The position numbers were made by a program, and so were the translations under genes. Under the pieces are notes generated by a model. The model worked only from the letters and a program-made list of their open reading frames with translations. It was not told where the DNA came from and did not search any database. Shown here piece after piece: positions 36,552-45,076 of a stretch of DNA of 64,000 bases (position 1 is the stretch's first letter; each line of letters starts with the position of its first letter). Source of the DNA: JABDMD01 sp965203475. GTDB taxonomy: Bacteria; Pseudomonadota; Gammaproteobacteria; UBA4575. The stretch spans positions 682,001-746,000 of the forward strand of contig OZ241890.1 of assembly GCA_965203475.1 (NCBI GenBank), read 5' to 3'.

Positions 36552-36635
36552 AGGTGGCAGAGTGGTCGAATGCGGCGGTCTTGAAAACCGTTGAGTCGAA
36601 AGGCTCCGGGGGTTCGAATCCCTCCCTCTCCGCCA
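36548..36635 (+). tRNA. tRNA-Ser (TGA)
   Basis: Acceptor stem GGAGAGG/CCTCTCC with discriminator G and encoded CCA, D arm, anticodon TGA in CTTGAAA, a long variable arm typical of tRNA-Ser, and T arm GGGGGTTCGAATCCC. Length is 88 bases. It decodes UCN/UCA-type codons and is the substrate of the SerS encoded 3 kb upstream. Its 5' end is repeated in the upstream tandem units and its 3' end is repeated at 36863-36873. Confidence 0.97.
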
Positions 36636-36649
36636 GATTAAAAAATGAC

Positions 36650-36673
36650 CCTTAAAATTAAGGTTTATTTTTT
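36650..36673 (+). terminator. Likely terminator of tRNA-Ser
   Basis: CCTTAA-AA-TTAAGG (36650-36663) is followed by TTTATTTTTT. The stem is short and AT-rich but the T run is long, and it starts 15 bases after the tRNA. Confidence 0.6.
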
Positions 36674-36700
36674 AATTAGGCTAGGGTGGGTGAGAAGCTC

Positions 36701-36794
36701 GTCGGGTTCGACAAAATCGTCGGGAACGATTTTAAGCATCGCGCTAGCGATGGCCCGCGGGGTAAAATACAGACAAGTATTTTGTAATCCCGAC
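36701..36794. ncRNA. Cloverleaf-like structured sequence downstream of tRNA-Ser
   Basis: A closing helix GTCGGG/CCCGAC (36701-06, 36789-94) encloses three hairpins: AAAATCGT/ACGATTTT (36713-20, 36726-33), CATCGC/GCGATG (36737-42, 36747-52) and AAAATAC/GTATTTT (36764-70, 36777-83). All four helices are perfect, giving a four-way junction in 94 bases. No reading frame or match to a tRNA consensus (no GTTCGAATC arm) is present. Strand, transcription and function are unknown; it could equally be a recombination or mobile-repeat structure. Confidence 0.45.
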
Positions 36795-36862
36795 CAAAAA
36801 CACAGTAATTTCTAGAGGCGCTTCGCGATAATCCATTTGCGCATAATGCCCATGCGCACGTG

Positions 36863-36873
36863 TCCCTCTCCGC
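36863..36873. repeat. Second copy of the tRNA-Ser 3' end
   Basis: TCCCTCTCCGC occurs here and at 36623-36633 inside the tRNA-Ser acceptor arm. The direct repeats bracket about 230 bases downstream of the tRNA, the geometry of an att duplication, although the match is short (11 bases). Confidence 0.5.
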
Positions 36874-36989
36874 AATTTGCTAGAATTTTCATATAACCTG
36901 ATAAATGCAAATGCTAAATATTTTGTGAGAACCAGGTCACAATTAATCTTGTCGAAGTTAAATACAGTCGCAAAAAGATAATAATAAAT

Positions 36990-37220
36990 ATGAAATACAG
37001 AACGATTGAGAATACTGCTAATGTTTTGCTGCGACGCGAGCGCCGTTCAGCTGTGCCTGCCTGTGAATTTCCATTGGAAGATTTAAATGGAAATATTGTA
37101 CTCACTGATAGAAGAGCCTCTCCTGTAGAAGACAAAACCCTTGGGCTTGAAGTCACTGAAACTAAAATTTCACAGGCTGAATTCCAAGAATACTTCGACA
37201 ATTATCAAGAAGAAGATTAG
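36990..37220 (+). CDS. Small hypothetical protein with DRR motif (paralogue A)
   Basis: A 76-residue protein with an Arg-rich start (LLRRERRSA), the core FPLEDLNGNIVLTDRRASP and an acidic C-terminus ending in FQEYFDNYQEED. The same pattern FP(I/L)-x2-L-x-G-x2-V-x2-DRR-x2-P-x-V-x-E-F-x3-F-x2-Y recurs in the minus-strand gene at 37522-37731, so the two are paralogues. Function is not known; soluble, no signal peptide. Confidence 0.7.
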   Translation: MKYRTIENTANVLLRRERRSAVPACEFPLEDLNGNIVLTDRRASPVEDKTLGLEVTETKISQAEFQEYFDNYQEED

Positions 37221-37301
37221 ATAAGCTATTCCTGCCTAGGGGATTCAAGGTATATTTAATTACATAATAATTAAATAGATCTATTTTGTTTTCTACAAGA
37301 C

Positions 37302-37499
37302 ATGAAATCTAAAACGATACTTATCGTATCTTCGGCAATTAGTGTATTTGTTGCACTCGTTGTACTTGTGTTTTATCTAGTGAGATCCGGGCGTGTTACC
37401 CCGGAAGTAGGTTTATTAATGTTGATTTCTCTATTGGGGCTTTATGTAGGCTTTGGAATCTTAATATTTGTATATCGGCTTGTGATGCAATTACGCTAA
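37302..37499 (+). CDS. Small two-segment membrane protein
   Basis: A 65-residue protein with two membrane segments (about 4-27 and 38-60) and a short basic end. It lies between the two paralogous DRR-motif genes. No named family is recognised; codon usage and lack of competing frames support coding. Confidence 0.6.
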   Translation: MKSKTILIVSSAISVFVALVVLVFYLVRSGRVTPEVGLLMLISLLGLYVGFGILIFVYRLVMQLR

Positions 37500-37521
37500 A
37501 AGTTTCATAAATGATTTGTAA

Positions 37522-37731
37522 CTATTTATATTTAGAAAACAGAAAATCAAATGTATCTTCTTTGATTACATTTTCACCGACTTCAATTTTAGAAATTCTA
37601 CGATCAGGTTGTCGACGGCGATCGTTTCGTACACATACGCCATGCAGAGTGATGATGGGAAATTGTGCGCCCTGAGTAGAAGTGCGTCGTTCCGCATTAC
37701 TTCGACGTTCTAGAGGGTTTTCAAGATTCAT
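37522..37731 (-). CDS. Small hypothetical protein with DRR motif (paralogue B)
   Basis: A 69-residue protein with RRSNAERRTS, then FPIITLHGVCVRNDRRRQPDRR, IEVGENVIKED and the C-terminal FDFLFSKY. It aligns along its length with the protein at 36990-37220 but is on the opposite strand, converging toward the membrane-protein gene. Function is unknown. A CRP-like site lies about 85 bases upstream of its start. Confidence 0.7.
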   Translation of the reverse strand: MNLENPLERRSNAERRTSTQGAQFPIITLHGVCVRNDRRRQPDRRISKIEVGENVIKEDTFDFLFSKYK

Positions 37732-37815
37732 AGCTCTGTTTTATCCTTCCTTAGCAATTTTAGAATCTTTATTATTTTTATGGAAAATACCCTAGCAAAT
37801 ATGCCTAAAGTGGGC

Positions 37816-37829
37816 GTGATCCAGTTCAC
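37816..37829. promoter_or_regulatory. CRP/Vfr-like site
   Basis: GTGA-N6-TCAC (GTGATCCAGTTCAC) has the correct symmetric half-sites and spacing of the CRP/Vfr consensus. It lies between the minus-strand gene starting at 37731 and pyrC starting at 38006. No CRP gene is in the window, so the regulator is inferred. Confidence 0.35.
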
Positions 37830-38005
37830 ATATTCGTCTTGTTGCTACTTGAAGATTGAGAAGAAGATTAAATATTCAAAAATTTCCGCACTTGATTATT
37901 TAATGGGCAATAAAGCCCTTTGGTTGACGTGGGATTCTCTGTAGTATCCAGCAGTAATTCCGCTTATTATCCAGCCCACATTTTAAATAAATAATTATCT
38001 TTCAA

Positions 38006-39343
38006 ATGCATAAACTTTTAATCACTAATGCAAAAGTAGTGAACGAAAATAGTATTCGTGAACAAGATATTTTGGTTGTTGGTCAGAGAATTGAGAATAT
38101 AGGGAATGACTTACAACATGCTGATGTAAATCAAGTATTAGATGTTGAAGGAAAATTTCTTTTGCCCGGCATGATAGATGATCAAGTACATTTTCGAGAG
38201 CCAGGGCTAACCCACAAAGCCGACATTGCAACTGAGTCACGTGCAGCCATTGCAGGTGGAATAACAAGTTTTATGGACATGCCAAATGTTAAACCACCAA
38301 CGCTAACAGTTGAGTTACTTCAAGATAAATACACTGCTGCTAAAAATCGCGCATCTGCGAATTATGCATTTTATATGGGCGCCAGTAATGAAAATGCAGA
38401 AATATTAAAGACAGTTCCCAAAAATCTAGCGTGCGGTATAAAAGTATTTATGGGCGCATCGTTTGGGGATTTGTTGGTGGATGATGACGATGCATTAGAT
38501 GAAATTTTTAGAACAGCGCCTGTTCCAATAATCACGCATTGTGAAGATCAGCCATCAATTAACAAAAATTTAGAAAAATATAGAAAAGAATATGGTGACG
38601 ATATCCCTGTAGATTTGCATCCGGTTATTCGTTCAGAAGAAGCATGTTATAAGTCATCTCATAAGGCGGTTACTTTAGCGAAAAAACATGGCACGCAATT
38701 GCACGTGCTGCATTTGACTACCGCAAAAGAATTAGAATTATTTGAAAAGGGAGATGTAAGCAATAAATCTATTACAGCTGAAGTATGTGTACATCATTTG
38801 TTTTTCAGTGCAAAAGATTATGCTGAAAAAGGGTCTTTAATTAAATGTAATCCTGCCATCAAATCAGAGCAGGATAAATCAGGATTGCTCGATGGGGTGA
38901 ATGAAGATCTTATTGATATTATTGCAACGGATCATGCCCCTCATACGATGCAAGAGAAGCAAGGAAATTATATGCAAGCCCCAGCTGGATTACCTTTAGT
39001 TCAACATGCGCTGTTGTGTACATTTGAGCATTTTCATGATGGTGTTTTTACCATTGAAAAAATTGTAGAAAAAACCAGCCACAATGTTGCAAAGCGTTTC
39101 AAAGTTATAGACCGAGGTTATGTTCGAGAAGGGTATTTTGCAGACTTTGCAATTGTTGATACAAGTGCGGCTTACACTGTCACACCAGAGAATGTGTTGT
39201 ATAAATGCGGTTGGTCTCCATTCGAGGGATATAACTTTCGATCTACAATTGATGCAACAATATTAAATGGACAAGTGGTCTATGCTAATGGGAAATTCAC
39301 TGATCAACCTTTTCATGGTGAGCGGCTTGAGTTTAATCGTTAA
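38006..39343 (+). CDS. Dihydroorotase (type I, PyrC-like)
   Basis: A 445-residue amidohydrolase. The metal-site motif DDQVHFREPGLTHKADI, the lysine in CGIKVFMGAS (carboxylated in the family), ITHCEDQ, HVLHLTTAKE and the catalytic IIATDHAPHT all match bacterial dihydroorotases of the 440-450 residue class, which cyclise carbamoyl aspartate in pyrimidine synthesis. An allantoinase or hydantoinase relative is possible but the HFREPGLTHK context favours dihydroorotase. It leads a small same-strand group. Confidence 0.88.
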   Translation: MHKLLITNAKVVNENSIREQDILVVGQRIENIGNDLQHADVNQVLDVEGKFLLPGMIDDQVHFREPGLTHKADIATESRAAIAGGITSFMDMPNVKPPTLTVELLQDKYTAAKNRASANYAFYMGASNENAEILKTVPKNLACGIKVFMGASFGDLLVDDDDALDEIFRTAPVPIITHCEDQPSINKNLEKYRKEYGDDIPVDLHPVIRSEEACYKSSHKAVTLAKKHGTQLHVLHLTTAKELELFEKGDVSNKSITAEVCVHHLFFSAKDYAEKGSLIKCNPAIKSEQDKSGLLDGVNEDLIDIIATDHAPHTMQEKQGNYMQAPAGLPLVQHALLCTFEHFHDGVFTIEKIVEKTSHNVAKRFKVIDRGYVREGYFADFAIVDTSAAYTVTPENVLYKCGWSPFEGYNFRSTIDATILNGQVVYANGKFTDQPFHGERLEFNR

Positions 39344-39346
39344 TTG

Positions 39347-39583
39347 ATGAAACGATTACTTTTTCTGCATATTATATTTTTTATTGTTGCAATTGTGATC
39401 GCATTTGTACTAATTCCACTCGATCAAATGTATTTCCGAAAGGTTCCTGTCGAAGAAATTAAGACGTACTATCAAAATGCATTCACATTTACTGACGATG
39501 AAGCATGGAAAAAAGTTTTCACCTGGTTTTTAGGCCTGAGTTGCGGAAGATTAATGCTTAAAGCGTTGATGAGTAAAGGTTAG
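39347..39583 (+). CDS. Small membrane-anchored hypothetical protein
   Basis: A 78-residue protein starting four bases after the pyrC stop (ATG 39347). One N-terminal membrane segment (LLFLHIIFFIVAIVIAFVLI) is followed by a short soluble domain with EIKTYYQNAFTFTDDEAWKKV and a weakly hydrophobic end. No known family is recognised. Probably translated with pyrC. Confidence 0.65.
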   Translation: MKRLLFLHIIFFIVAIVIAFVLIPLDQMYFRKVPVEEIKTYYQNAFTFTDDEAWKKVFTWFLGLSCGRLMLKALMSKG

Positions 39584-39596
39584 GTGTAGCAAAGCG

Positions 39597-40121
39597 TTGA
39601 ACATTTTTCGCCGAAAAAAATTTGAGTTTAAAGATATTAACGTGTTGTTTGTTTGTATGGGGAATATTTGCCGTTCTCCAACAGCAGAAGGTGTATTCAA
39701 ATCTATCGTTTCAGAACAATCTTTGGATGAGAAAATAGGGGTCGATTCTGCAGGTACCTATGCGTACCATGCGGGTGACCGGCCTGATTCTCGAGCAAGA
39801 CGAGCTGCTGAAAAGCGAGGCTATGATTTAAACGCCATTAGGGCCAGAAAAGTTTCTGCATCCGATTTTGAAAATTTTGATTATGTATTAGCGATGGATA
39901 ACGAAAATAAATTGGATCTTATCGAGCTAAGTGAAGAAGAACATCAAAATAAAATCAAACTATTTCTTGAATTTTCAAAGAATAAAAAAATAAAAGAAGT
40001 CCCAGATCCTTATTTTGGTGGTCTAAATGGATTTGAGATGGTATTGGATTTAGTCGAGGAAGCCAGTAAAGGATTACTGGAACATATTACGTCCCAGCAT
40101 TCTCTTAAACGTAAAGCATAA
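39597..40121 (+). CDS. Low-molecular-weight protein tyrosine phosphatase
   Basis: A 174-residue LMW phosphatase: the CX5R loop VCMGNICRSPTAEG carries the nucleophile, and VPDPYFGG supplies the general-acid Asp. Start TTG 39597 gives a basic N-terminal extension of about 15 residues. Such proteins dephosphorylate tyrosine kinases or small phosphoesters; no BY-kinase or polysaccharide gene is near, so the target is unknown. Confidence 0.92.
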   Translation: MNIFRRKKFEFKDINVLFVCMGNICRSPTAEGVFKSIVSEQSLDEKIGVDSAGTYAYHAGDRPDSRARRAAEKRGYDLNAIRARKVSASDFENFDYVLAMDNENKLDLIELSEEEHQNKIKLFLEFSKNKKIKEVPDPYFGGLNGFEMVLDLVEEASKGLLEHITSQHSLKRKA

Positions 40122-40137
40122 TTCAACTAGCGATGGA

Positions 40138-42042
40138 TTAAGGGTTCCTATTTTCTTGTGCGGACGATTTGCTTTGGTATCGACCAGAGCTGTTACGTGG
40201 CCCTGAATTTTTTCTAGAGTTATCTGTACGGCGTCGATTTTGATGTGGTCTACGTCTTCGATTACTGTTGGAGCGACTTCGATTATTGCCTCGATAGTTG
40301 CGAGAACGATTACTCCTAGATTGAGGTCTTTTATTTGTTCTTGTTACGGGTGTTTGTTCTTTTTCTTTGATCAGCCATGGGAATAAGCGAGCCAGCAAGC
40401 TAGGTTTTTCATCATTTTCTGATGTTTGTTGCGGTGGAGGAACAGGTGAAGAAATATTAATGGACTTTACAGCAGCTTGCTCGGTAGATATATGGCCTTG
40501 ACTGGCAACAGCAAAATCAGGTTCTTCCTGAGGAATCAATTCATAACTCGCTTTGTTATTAACTTCTTTATTGTCGTCGCGAATTCTCTCAACTGTGAAA
40601 TGAGGTGTTTCTAAATTAGGATTCGGGGCAATAACAATTTGAACATTATTTCTTGCTTCTATTTCACTAATATTGCTGCGTTTCTCATTGAGCAAGAAAC
40701 TTGTAACTTCTACGGGTAGTTTGGCAATTACTTTAGAAGTTTTTTCTTTTAGAGCCTCTTCTTCAATCAATCGCAATACCGCTAATGCCAATGATTCAAT
40801 GCCGCGAATTGTTCCATGACCCGTACATCGAGGGCACACAATTTGACTGGACTCTTCCAAAGAAGGACGTAATCGCTGTCGAGACATTTCTAGAAGTCCA
40901 AAGCGAGAAATTCTACCGATTTGAACTCTTGCACGGTCAATTCTAAGCGCTTCACGTAATCGATTTTCAACTTCACGTTGATTTTTATTCACCATCATAT
41001 CGATGAAATCAATGACGATGAGGCCGCCTAAGTCTCGAATACGTAATTGTCGAGCAATTTCATCTGCAGCTTCTAAATTTGTATGGGTTGCCGTTTCTTC
41101 AATATCACTTCCTTTGGTGGCTCGTGCCGAGTTGATATCAATGGCTAACATAGCTTCGGTATGATCAATCACGATAGAGCCGCCGGAAGGAAGTGATACT
41201 TCTCGTTCAAATGCAGATTCAATTTGTGATTCAATTTGGTATCGGTTAAAGAGCGGAACCGTATCTTGATACAGTTTTAATTTACTCAAGTTATGCGGCA
41301 TTACTTGTTCGACAAATTTTTTCGCATCATTATAGACTTGAGCGTCGTCAATGATTATTTCATTAATGTCATCCCGTAAGTGATCACGCAATGCTCGAAT
41401 AATGACGTTACTTTCTTGATAAATTAAAAATGGTTTTTCTTGAGAATCAGCAGCTTTGAAAATTGCATGATTGAGCTGCAATAAATAATTTAAATCCCAT
41501 TGCAACTCTTCAGCACTTCTTCCTACACCGGCAGTACGTACAATGAGTCCCATACCCTCAGGTGTTTCAACTTGTTCTAGGGTTTGCCGTACTTCTTCGC
41601 GCTCTTCACCTTCAATACGGCGTGATACTCCGCCAGCACGGGGATTGTTCGGCATTAGCACCAGATATCTTCCGGCCAAACTAATGAAGGTCGTTAACGC
41701 AGCGCCTTTAGTGCCACGCTCTTCACGCTCGACTTGCACCACAAGCTGTTGTCCATCCGAGATGAGGTCTTTTATGTTTTGATTGTCGCCATTGGAAGAG
41801 CTGCCATTAAAGTAGGTTTTGCTGATTTCTTTAAATGGCAGAAATCCATGCCGTTCTGCACCAAAATCTACAAAAGCAGCTTCTAGACTGGGTTCTATGC
41901 GGGTGACTACACCCTTATAGATGTTGTCCTTCTTTTGATTTCGAGAAGGAAGTTCGATATCGAGGTCGTATAGACGTTGGCCATCGACCATCCCTACACG
42001 CAACTCCTCTTGTTGCGTAGCATTGATTAAAATTCTTTTCAT
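40138..42042 (-). CDS. rne: Ribonuclease E/G family endoribonuclease
   Basis: A 634-residue endoribonuclease for rRNA, tRNA and mRNA processing. Order: S1 domain (about 35-125, VVTRIEPSLEAAFVDFGAERHGF), 5'-sensor and DNase I-like catalytic domain (IVIDFIDMM with the metal Asp residues), Zn-link CPRCTGHGTIRG, and a C-terminal Arg/Ser/Asn-rich tail. It is much shorter than E. coli RNase E (1061), so the degradosome scaffold is reduced. rne divergent from rluC is the gammaproteobacterial order and supports the rne name over rng. Confidence 0.93.
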   Translation of the reverse strand: MKRILINATQQEELRVGMVDGQRLYDLDIELPSRNQKKDNIYKGVVTRIEPSLEAAFVDFGAERHGFLPFKEISKTYFNGSSSNGDNQNIKDLISDGQQLVVQVEREERGTKGAALTTFISLAGRYLVLMPNNPRAGGVSRRIEGEEREEVRQTLEQVETPEGMGLIVRTAGVGRSAEELQWDLNYLLQLNHAIFKAADSQEKPFLIYQESNVIIRALRDHLRDDINEIIIDDAQVYNDAKKFVEQVMPHNLSKLKLYQDTVPLFNRYQIESQIESAFEREVSLPSGGSIVIDHTEAMLAIDINSARATKGSDIEETATHTNLEAADEIARQLRIRDLGGLIVIDFIDMMVNKNQREVENRLREALRIDRARVQIGRISRFGLLEMSRQRLRPSLEESSQIVCPRCTGHGTIRGIESLALAVLRLIEEEALKEKTSKVIAKLPVEVTSFLLNEKRSNISEIEARNNVQIVIAPNPNLETPHFTVERIRDDNKEVNNKASYELIPQEEPDFAVASQGHISTEQAAVKSINISSPVPPPQQTSENDEKPSLLARLFPWLIKEKEQTPVTRTNKRPQSRSNRSRNYRGNNRSRSNSNRRRRPHQNRRRTDNSRKNSGPRNSSGRYQSKSSAQENRNP

Positions 42043-42465
42043 AGGTAATTCTTTCCAAGGTCAAATTCCTACGTGTCTGATCTTCAAAAGACCCATCCAG
42101 AGGTAAATCTACCCACAATTTTTGGGCATTCTTAAAAGTAGTGGAGGGAATAGCTCGTAGGAGTAATTCGGTTGTAAAACTAAAAATCGTAAACATTTTA
42201 TATTTTTAAAATTTGAGGAGTTTTTATGTGTTCAACCTCTTTACATCTCCTCAACAAGCTTTATGGCGCATAAAATTCCATAAAGCGTCAATTCATTATG
42301 TGCTTTATTTATTGCAACGTATAAAAATGTTACACCCTCAAAGTGCGCGCTAGAATAATTCTGCGTATATTTAAAGCACAGCAAGACTATAGCAACCTGG
42401 GCCGGACTCAGCAAATATACATAGGTTAAATATACAAATTTGGCATAGATGGTCAGAATATTCAC
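42043..42465. promoter_or_regulatory. rne/rluC divergent intergenic region with long rne 5' UTR
   Basis: A 423-base region without a gene. A hairpin TTGAGGAG/CTCCTCAA (42213-42220 and 42247-42254) with an inner ATGT/ACAT pair stands about 170 bases before rne. In E. coli the rne 5' UTR folds into hairpins through which RNase E represses its own mRNA, so this element may be equivalent; that is inference by position. Start of rluC is at 42466. Confidence 0.45.
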
Positions 42466-43383
42466 ATGAGTGGGGCAATTAAAAAGTTAGCAATCGACGC
42501 CAGTCGGGCTGACCAGCGTGTTGATAATTTTCTATTCACAAACCTTAAAGGGGTACCCAAAAGCTTAATTTACCGGTATTTACGGACTGGCAAGATTCGA
42601 GTTAATGGAAAAAAAATTAAACAAACTTATCGGTTACAAGTAGATGATGAGCTATTAATTCCAGAAATAAGAAGTTCAAGCCCAAAAAAAGTTGTAATTC
42701 CTGATGCTGCTATTAAAAAAATACAGTCATCTGTTGTATTTGAAGATGAATTATTTTTAGTACTTAATAAACCTTCGGGTATTGCGGTTCATCCGGGAAC
42801 GCAAATACGTTATGGAATTATTGAAATTGTAAGAGCATTTAAACCAGATGCTTCTTTTCTTGAGTTAGCACATCGATTAGATCGTGACACAAGTGGTTGT
42901 TTGGTAATTGCAAAGCAAAAATCTGCATTAGACGAAATTCATTCTTTATTTCGAAATAACGAAGTTGAAAAAGAATACATACTGTTAGTGAAAGGTCAGT
43001 GGAAATATGACAGTAAAACAATTAATTCACCAGTGGGTAACAAGCGTTTTAAGAAAGATAAAAGTGTTCAACATCAAGATAGACATGCGAGTACAAGTTT
43101 TTCCCCAATTCAAATATTCAAGGAATTTTCTTTGCTTAGTGCAACTATTCATACTGGTCGCACGCATCAAATTCGAATTCATGCGGCAGAGTTAAATCAT
43201 CCAATCATTGGAGATAAGAAGTATGGAGATTTTTCAATGAATCGAAGTTGTAGCAGAAGAGGCCTAAAGCGATTGTTTTTACATGCAACAAAATTGAAGT
43301 TTGAATTCAAGAGCTGCTCCAACCCCTATGAGTTTACATCGCAAATGGCCGATGAACTCAGTTCATTTATCAGCGGTCTATAA
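42466..43383 (+). CDS. rluC: 23S rRNA pseudouridine synthase RluC
   Basis: A 305-residue RluA-family enzyme: an N-terminal S4 RNA-binding domain (about 14-75, NFLFTNLKGVPKSLIYRYLRTGKI) and a catalytic domain with HRLDRDTSGCLVIAK containing the active Asp. In E. coli RluC modifies U955, U2504 and U2580 of 23S rRNA. Divergent from rne, as expected. Confidence 0.93.
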   Translation: MSGAIKKLAIDASRADQRVDNFLFTNLKGVPKSLIYRYLRTGKIRVNGKKIKQTYRLQVDDELLIPEIRSSSPKKVVIPDAAIKKIQSSVVFEDELFLVLNKPSGIAVHPGTQIRYGIIEIVRAFKPDASFLELAHRLDRDTSGCLVIAKQKSALDEIHSLFRNNEVEKEYILLVKGQWKYDSKTINSPVGNKRFKKDKSVQHQDRHASTSFSPIQIFKEFSLLSATIHTGRTHQIRIHAAELNHPIIGDKKYGDFSMNRSCSRRGLKRLFLHATKLKFEFKSCSNPYEFTSQMADELSSFISGL

Positions 43384-43492
43384 ATGTAAGAATACACTTC
43401 ATCGTAAATGTTACGTGGAGTATTTGGTCATGATCTCAAACTGCTATAATGAAGTTCTTACCACGATTTATTGAAAACATCAGAGATCGCAA

Positions 43493-44467
43493 ATGGAACC
43501 AAAAATTAGTATGAATAAGATACGCAGTGAAGATCGCTCCGTTTCAAACTGGGAACGTGAAACTATTGTCAAGTTAGCTAATGCTGGATTAAAAGAACAG
43601 CGACGGGCACGTCGTTGGGGCGTATTTTTTAAATTACTAGGATTTGCTTATGTTGGAATTTTCATTATTGGCATGCTAGGCCTGGATTTTTCAAAATTTT
43701 CAGGGAAAGGGCAACATACGGCATTAGTTGAGTTAGTAGGAATTATTGCAGATGGAGAGTCTGCCAGTGCAGATAATATTGTGTCGGGTTTACGTGCCGC
43801 TTTTGAAAATCAAAATTCTGCTGCAGTCATTTTGCGGATTAACAGTCCAGGTGGTTCTCCTGTACAAGCCAGTTATATTAATCGTGAAATAAAGCGTCTT
43901 CGTGAGCTACACCCAGAGAAACCAATTTATGCAGTTGTTACCGATATTTGTGCATCAGGTGGAGTTTTTGCTGCAGTAGCTACGGATAAAATTTTTGCAG
44001 ATAAAGCCAGTATCGTCGGATCAATAGGTGTACGTATGGATGGTTTTGGTTTTGTAGAAGCAATTGATAAGTTGGGTGTCGAAAGAAGATTAATGACGGC
44101 AGGGGATCATAAAGCACTATTAGACCCTTTTTCTCCAGAAGATGAGTTTGAAAAACAACATATTCAATCTCTATTAGATGAAATTCACCAGCAGTTTATT
44201 AATGTAGTAAAAGATGGGCGCGGGGATAAATTAGCTAAAGATGAAAATTTATTTAGTGGATTATTTTGGACAGGTGAGCAGGCACTTGAATTAGGTCTAG
44301 TAGATGGTTTTGGCAGTGCAAGTTATGTAGCACGTGAAGTGGTCGGAGTGGAAGAAATTCGAGACTATACATTCCGGGAAGATGTTTTACAGCGATTCGC
44401 AAAACAATTAGGTGCTGCAATTTCACGACCAATTCAAGAAGTGTTTTCACTTCCAATTTTACGATAA
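43493..44467 (+). CDS. S49 family signal peptide peptidase-like protease (SppA type)
   Basis: A 324-residue membrane protease with one N-terminal membrane segment (about 42-60) and a single SppA/SohB domain. The catalytic Ser lies in CASGGVFAAVA and the Lys in RRLMTAGDHKALLDP; INSPGGSP is a family signature. It degrades cleaved signal peptides or membrane proteins. It is monomeric-domain length, half of E. coli SppA. rluC-sppA-maf is a common order. Confidence 0.92.
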   Translation: MEPKISMNKIRSEDRSVSNWERETIVKLANAGLKEQRRARRWGVFFKLLGFAYVGIFIIGMLGLDFSKFSGKGQHTALVELVGIIADGESASADNIVSGLRAAFENQNSAAVILRINSPGGSPVQASYINREIKRLRELHPEKPIYAVVTDICASGGVFAAVATDKIFADKASIVGSIGVRMDGFGFVEAIDKLGVERRLMTAGDHKALLDPFSPEDEFEKQHIQSLLDEIHQQFINVVKDGRGDKLAKDENLFSGLFWTGEQALELGLVDGFGSASYVAREVVGVEEIRDYTFREDVLQRFAKQLGAAISRPIQEVFSLPILR

Positions 44468-44468
44468 C

Positions 44469-45050
44469 TTATAAACTAAGAATATCTACACCTTCTTTTT
44501 TCAGCATATTCGTTAAGGCAATGAGTGGCAATCCAATTAGGGTATTAGGGTCATCGCCAGATAATTTTTCAAATAAACTTATACCTAATCCTTCAACTTT
44601 AAAACTTCCAGCGCAGTCGTATGGCATTTCTTTTTTAAGATAATTTTTTATTTGTATCTCACTGAGCTTGCGAAACTTTACAGTGTAGTTTTCGCAACGT
44701 GTTTGATGCGTTTGTGAAGAGGTGTTTAAAACGCAGATCCCCGTATGAAATGTTACTTGCTTGCCGCTACATTTTTTTAGTTGGGCTTGAGCTTTTTCAA
44801 AGGTAATAGGCTTGGTAAAAATTTCATTGTTCAAATGAGCACTTTGATCTGAACCTATTATTAACGCACTGTTAAAGTTATATGCAACAGTCTTAGCTTT
44901 TTCATATGCAAGTCGCATGACATAATCTTTGACATTCTCAGATGGTTTCATTGATTCATCAACTTGCGGAGCTACACATTGGATAGATGGAATCAAAGGT
45001 AGTAGTAATTTTTTACGATATTGCGAACTTGAAGCGAGTACTATTTGCAT
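44469..45050 (-). CDS. Maf-like nucleotide pyrophosphatase (YceF type)
   Basis: A 193-residue Maf/HAM1-superfamily protein. LASSSQYRKKLL, VDES, GSDQSAHLN (GSDQ motif) and GDDPNTLIGLPL are the YceF subfamily signature; YceF hydrolyses modified nucleotides such as m7GTP. It is on the minus strand between sppA and yceD. Confidence 0.92.
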   Translation of the reverse strand: MQIVLASSSQYRKKLLLPLIPSIQCVAPQVDESMKPSENVKDYVMRLAYEKAKTVAYNFNSALIIGSDQSAHLNNEIFTKPITFEKAQAQLKKCSGKQVTFHTGICVLNTSSQTHQTRCENYTVKFRKLSEIQIKNYLKKEMPYDCAGSFKVEGLGISLFEKLSGDDPNTLIGLPLIALTNMLKKEGVDILSL

Positions 45051-45076
45051 AGGAACTTGTTAAAATTTTAATTCTT

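Noticed and set aside
41915..42196. A 93-codon minus-strand frame overlapping the rne start
   Set aside because: It overlaps the S1 domain of rne out of frame and its product has no recognisable fold; the rne reading is certain.
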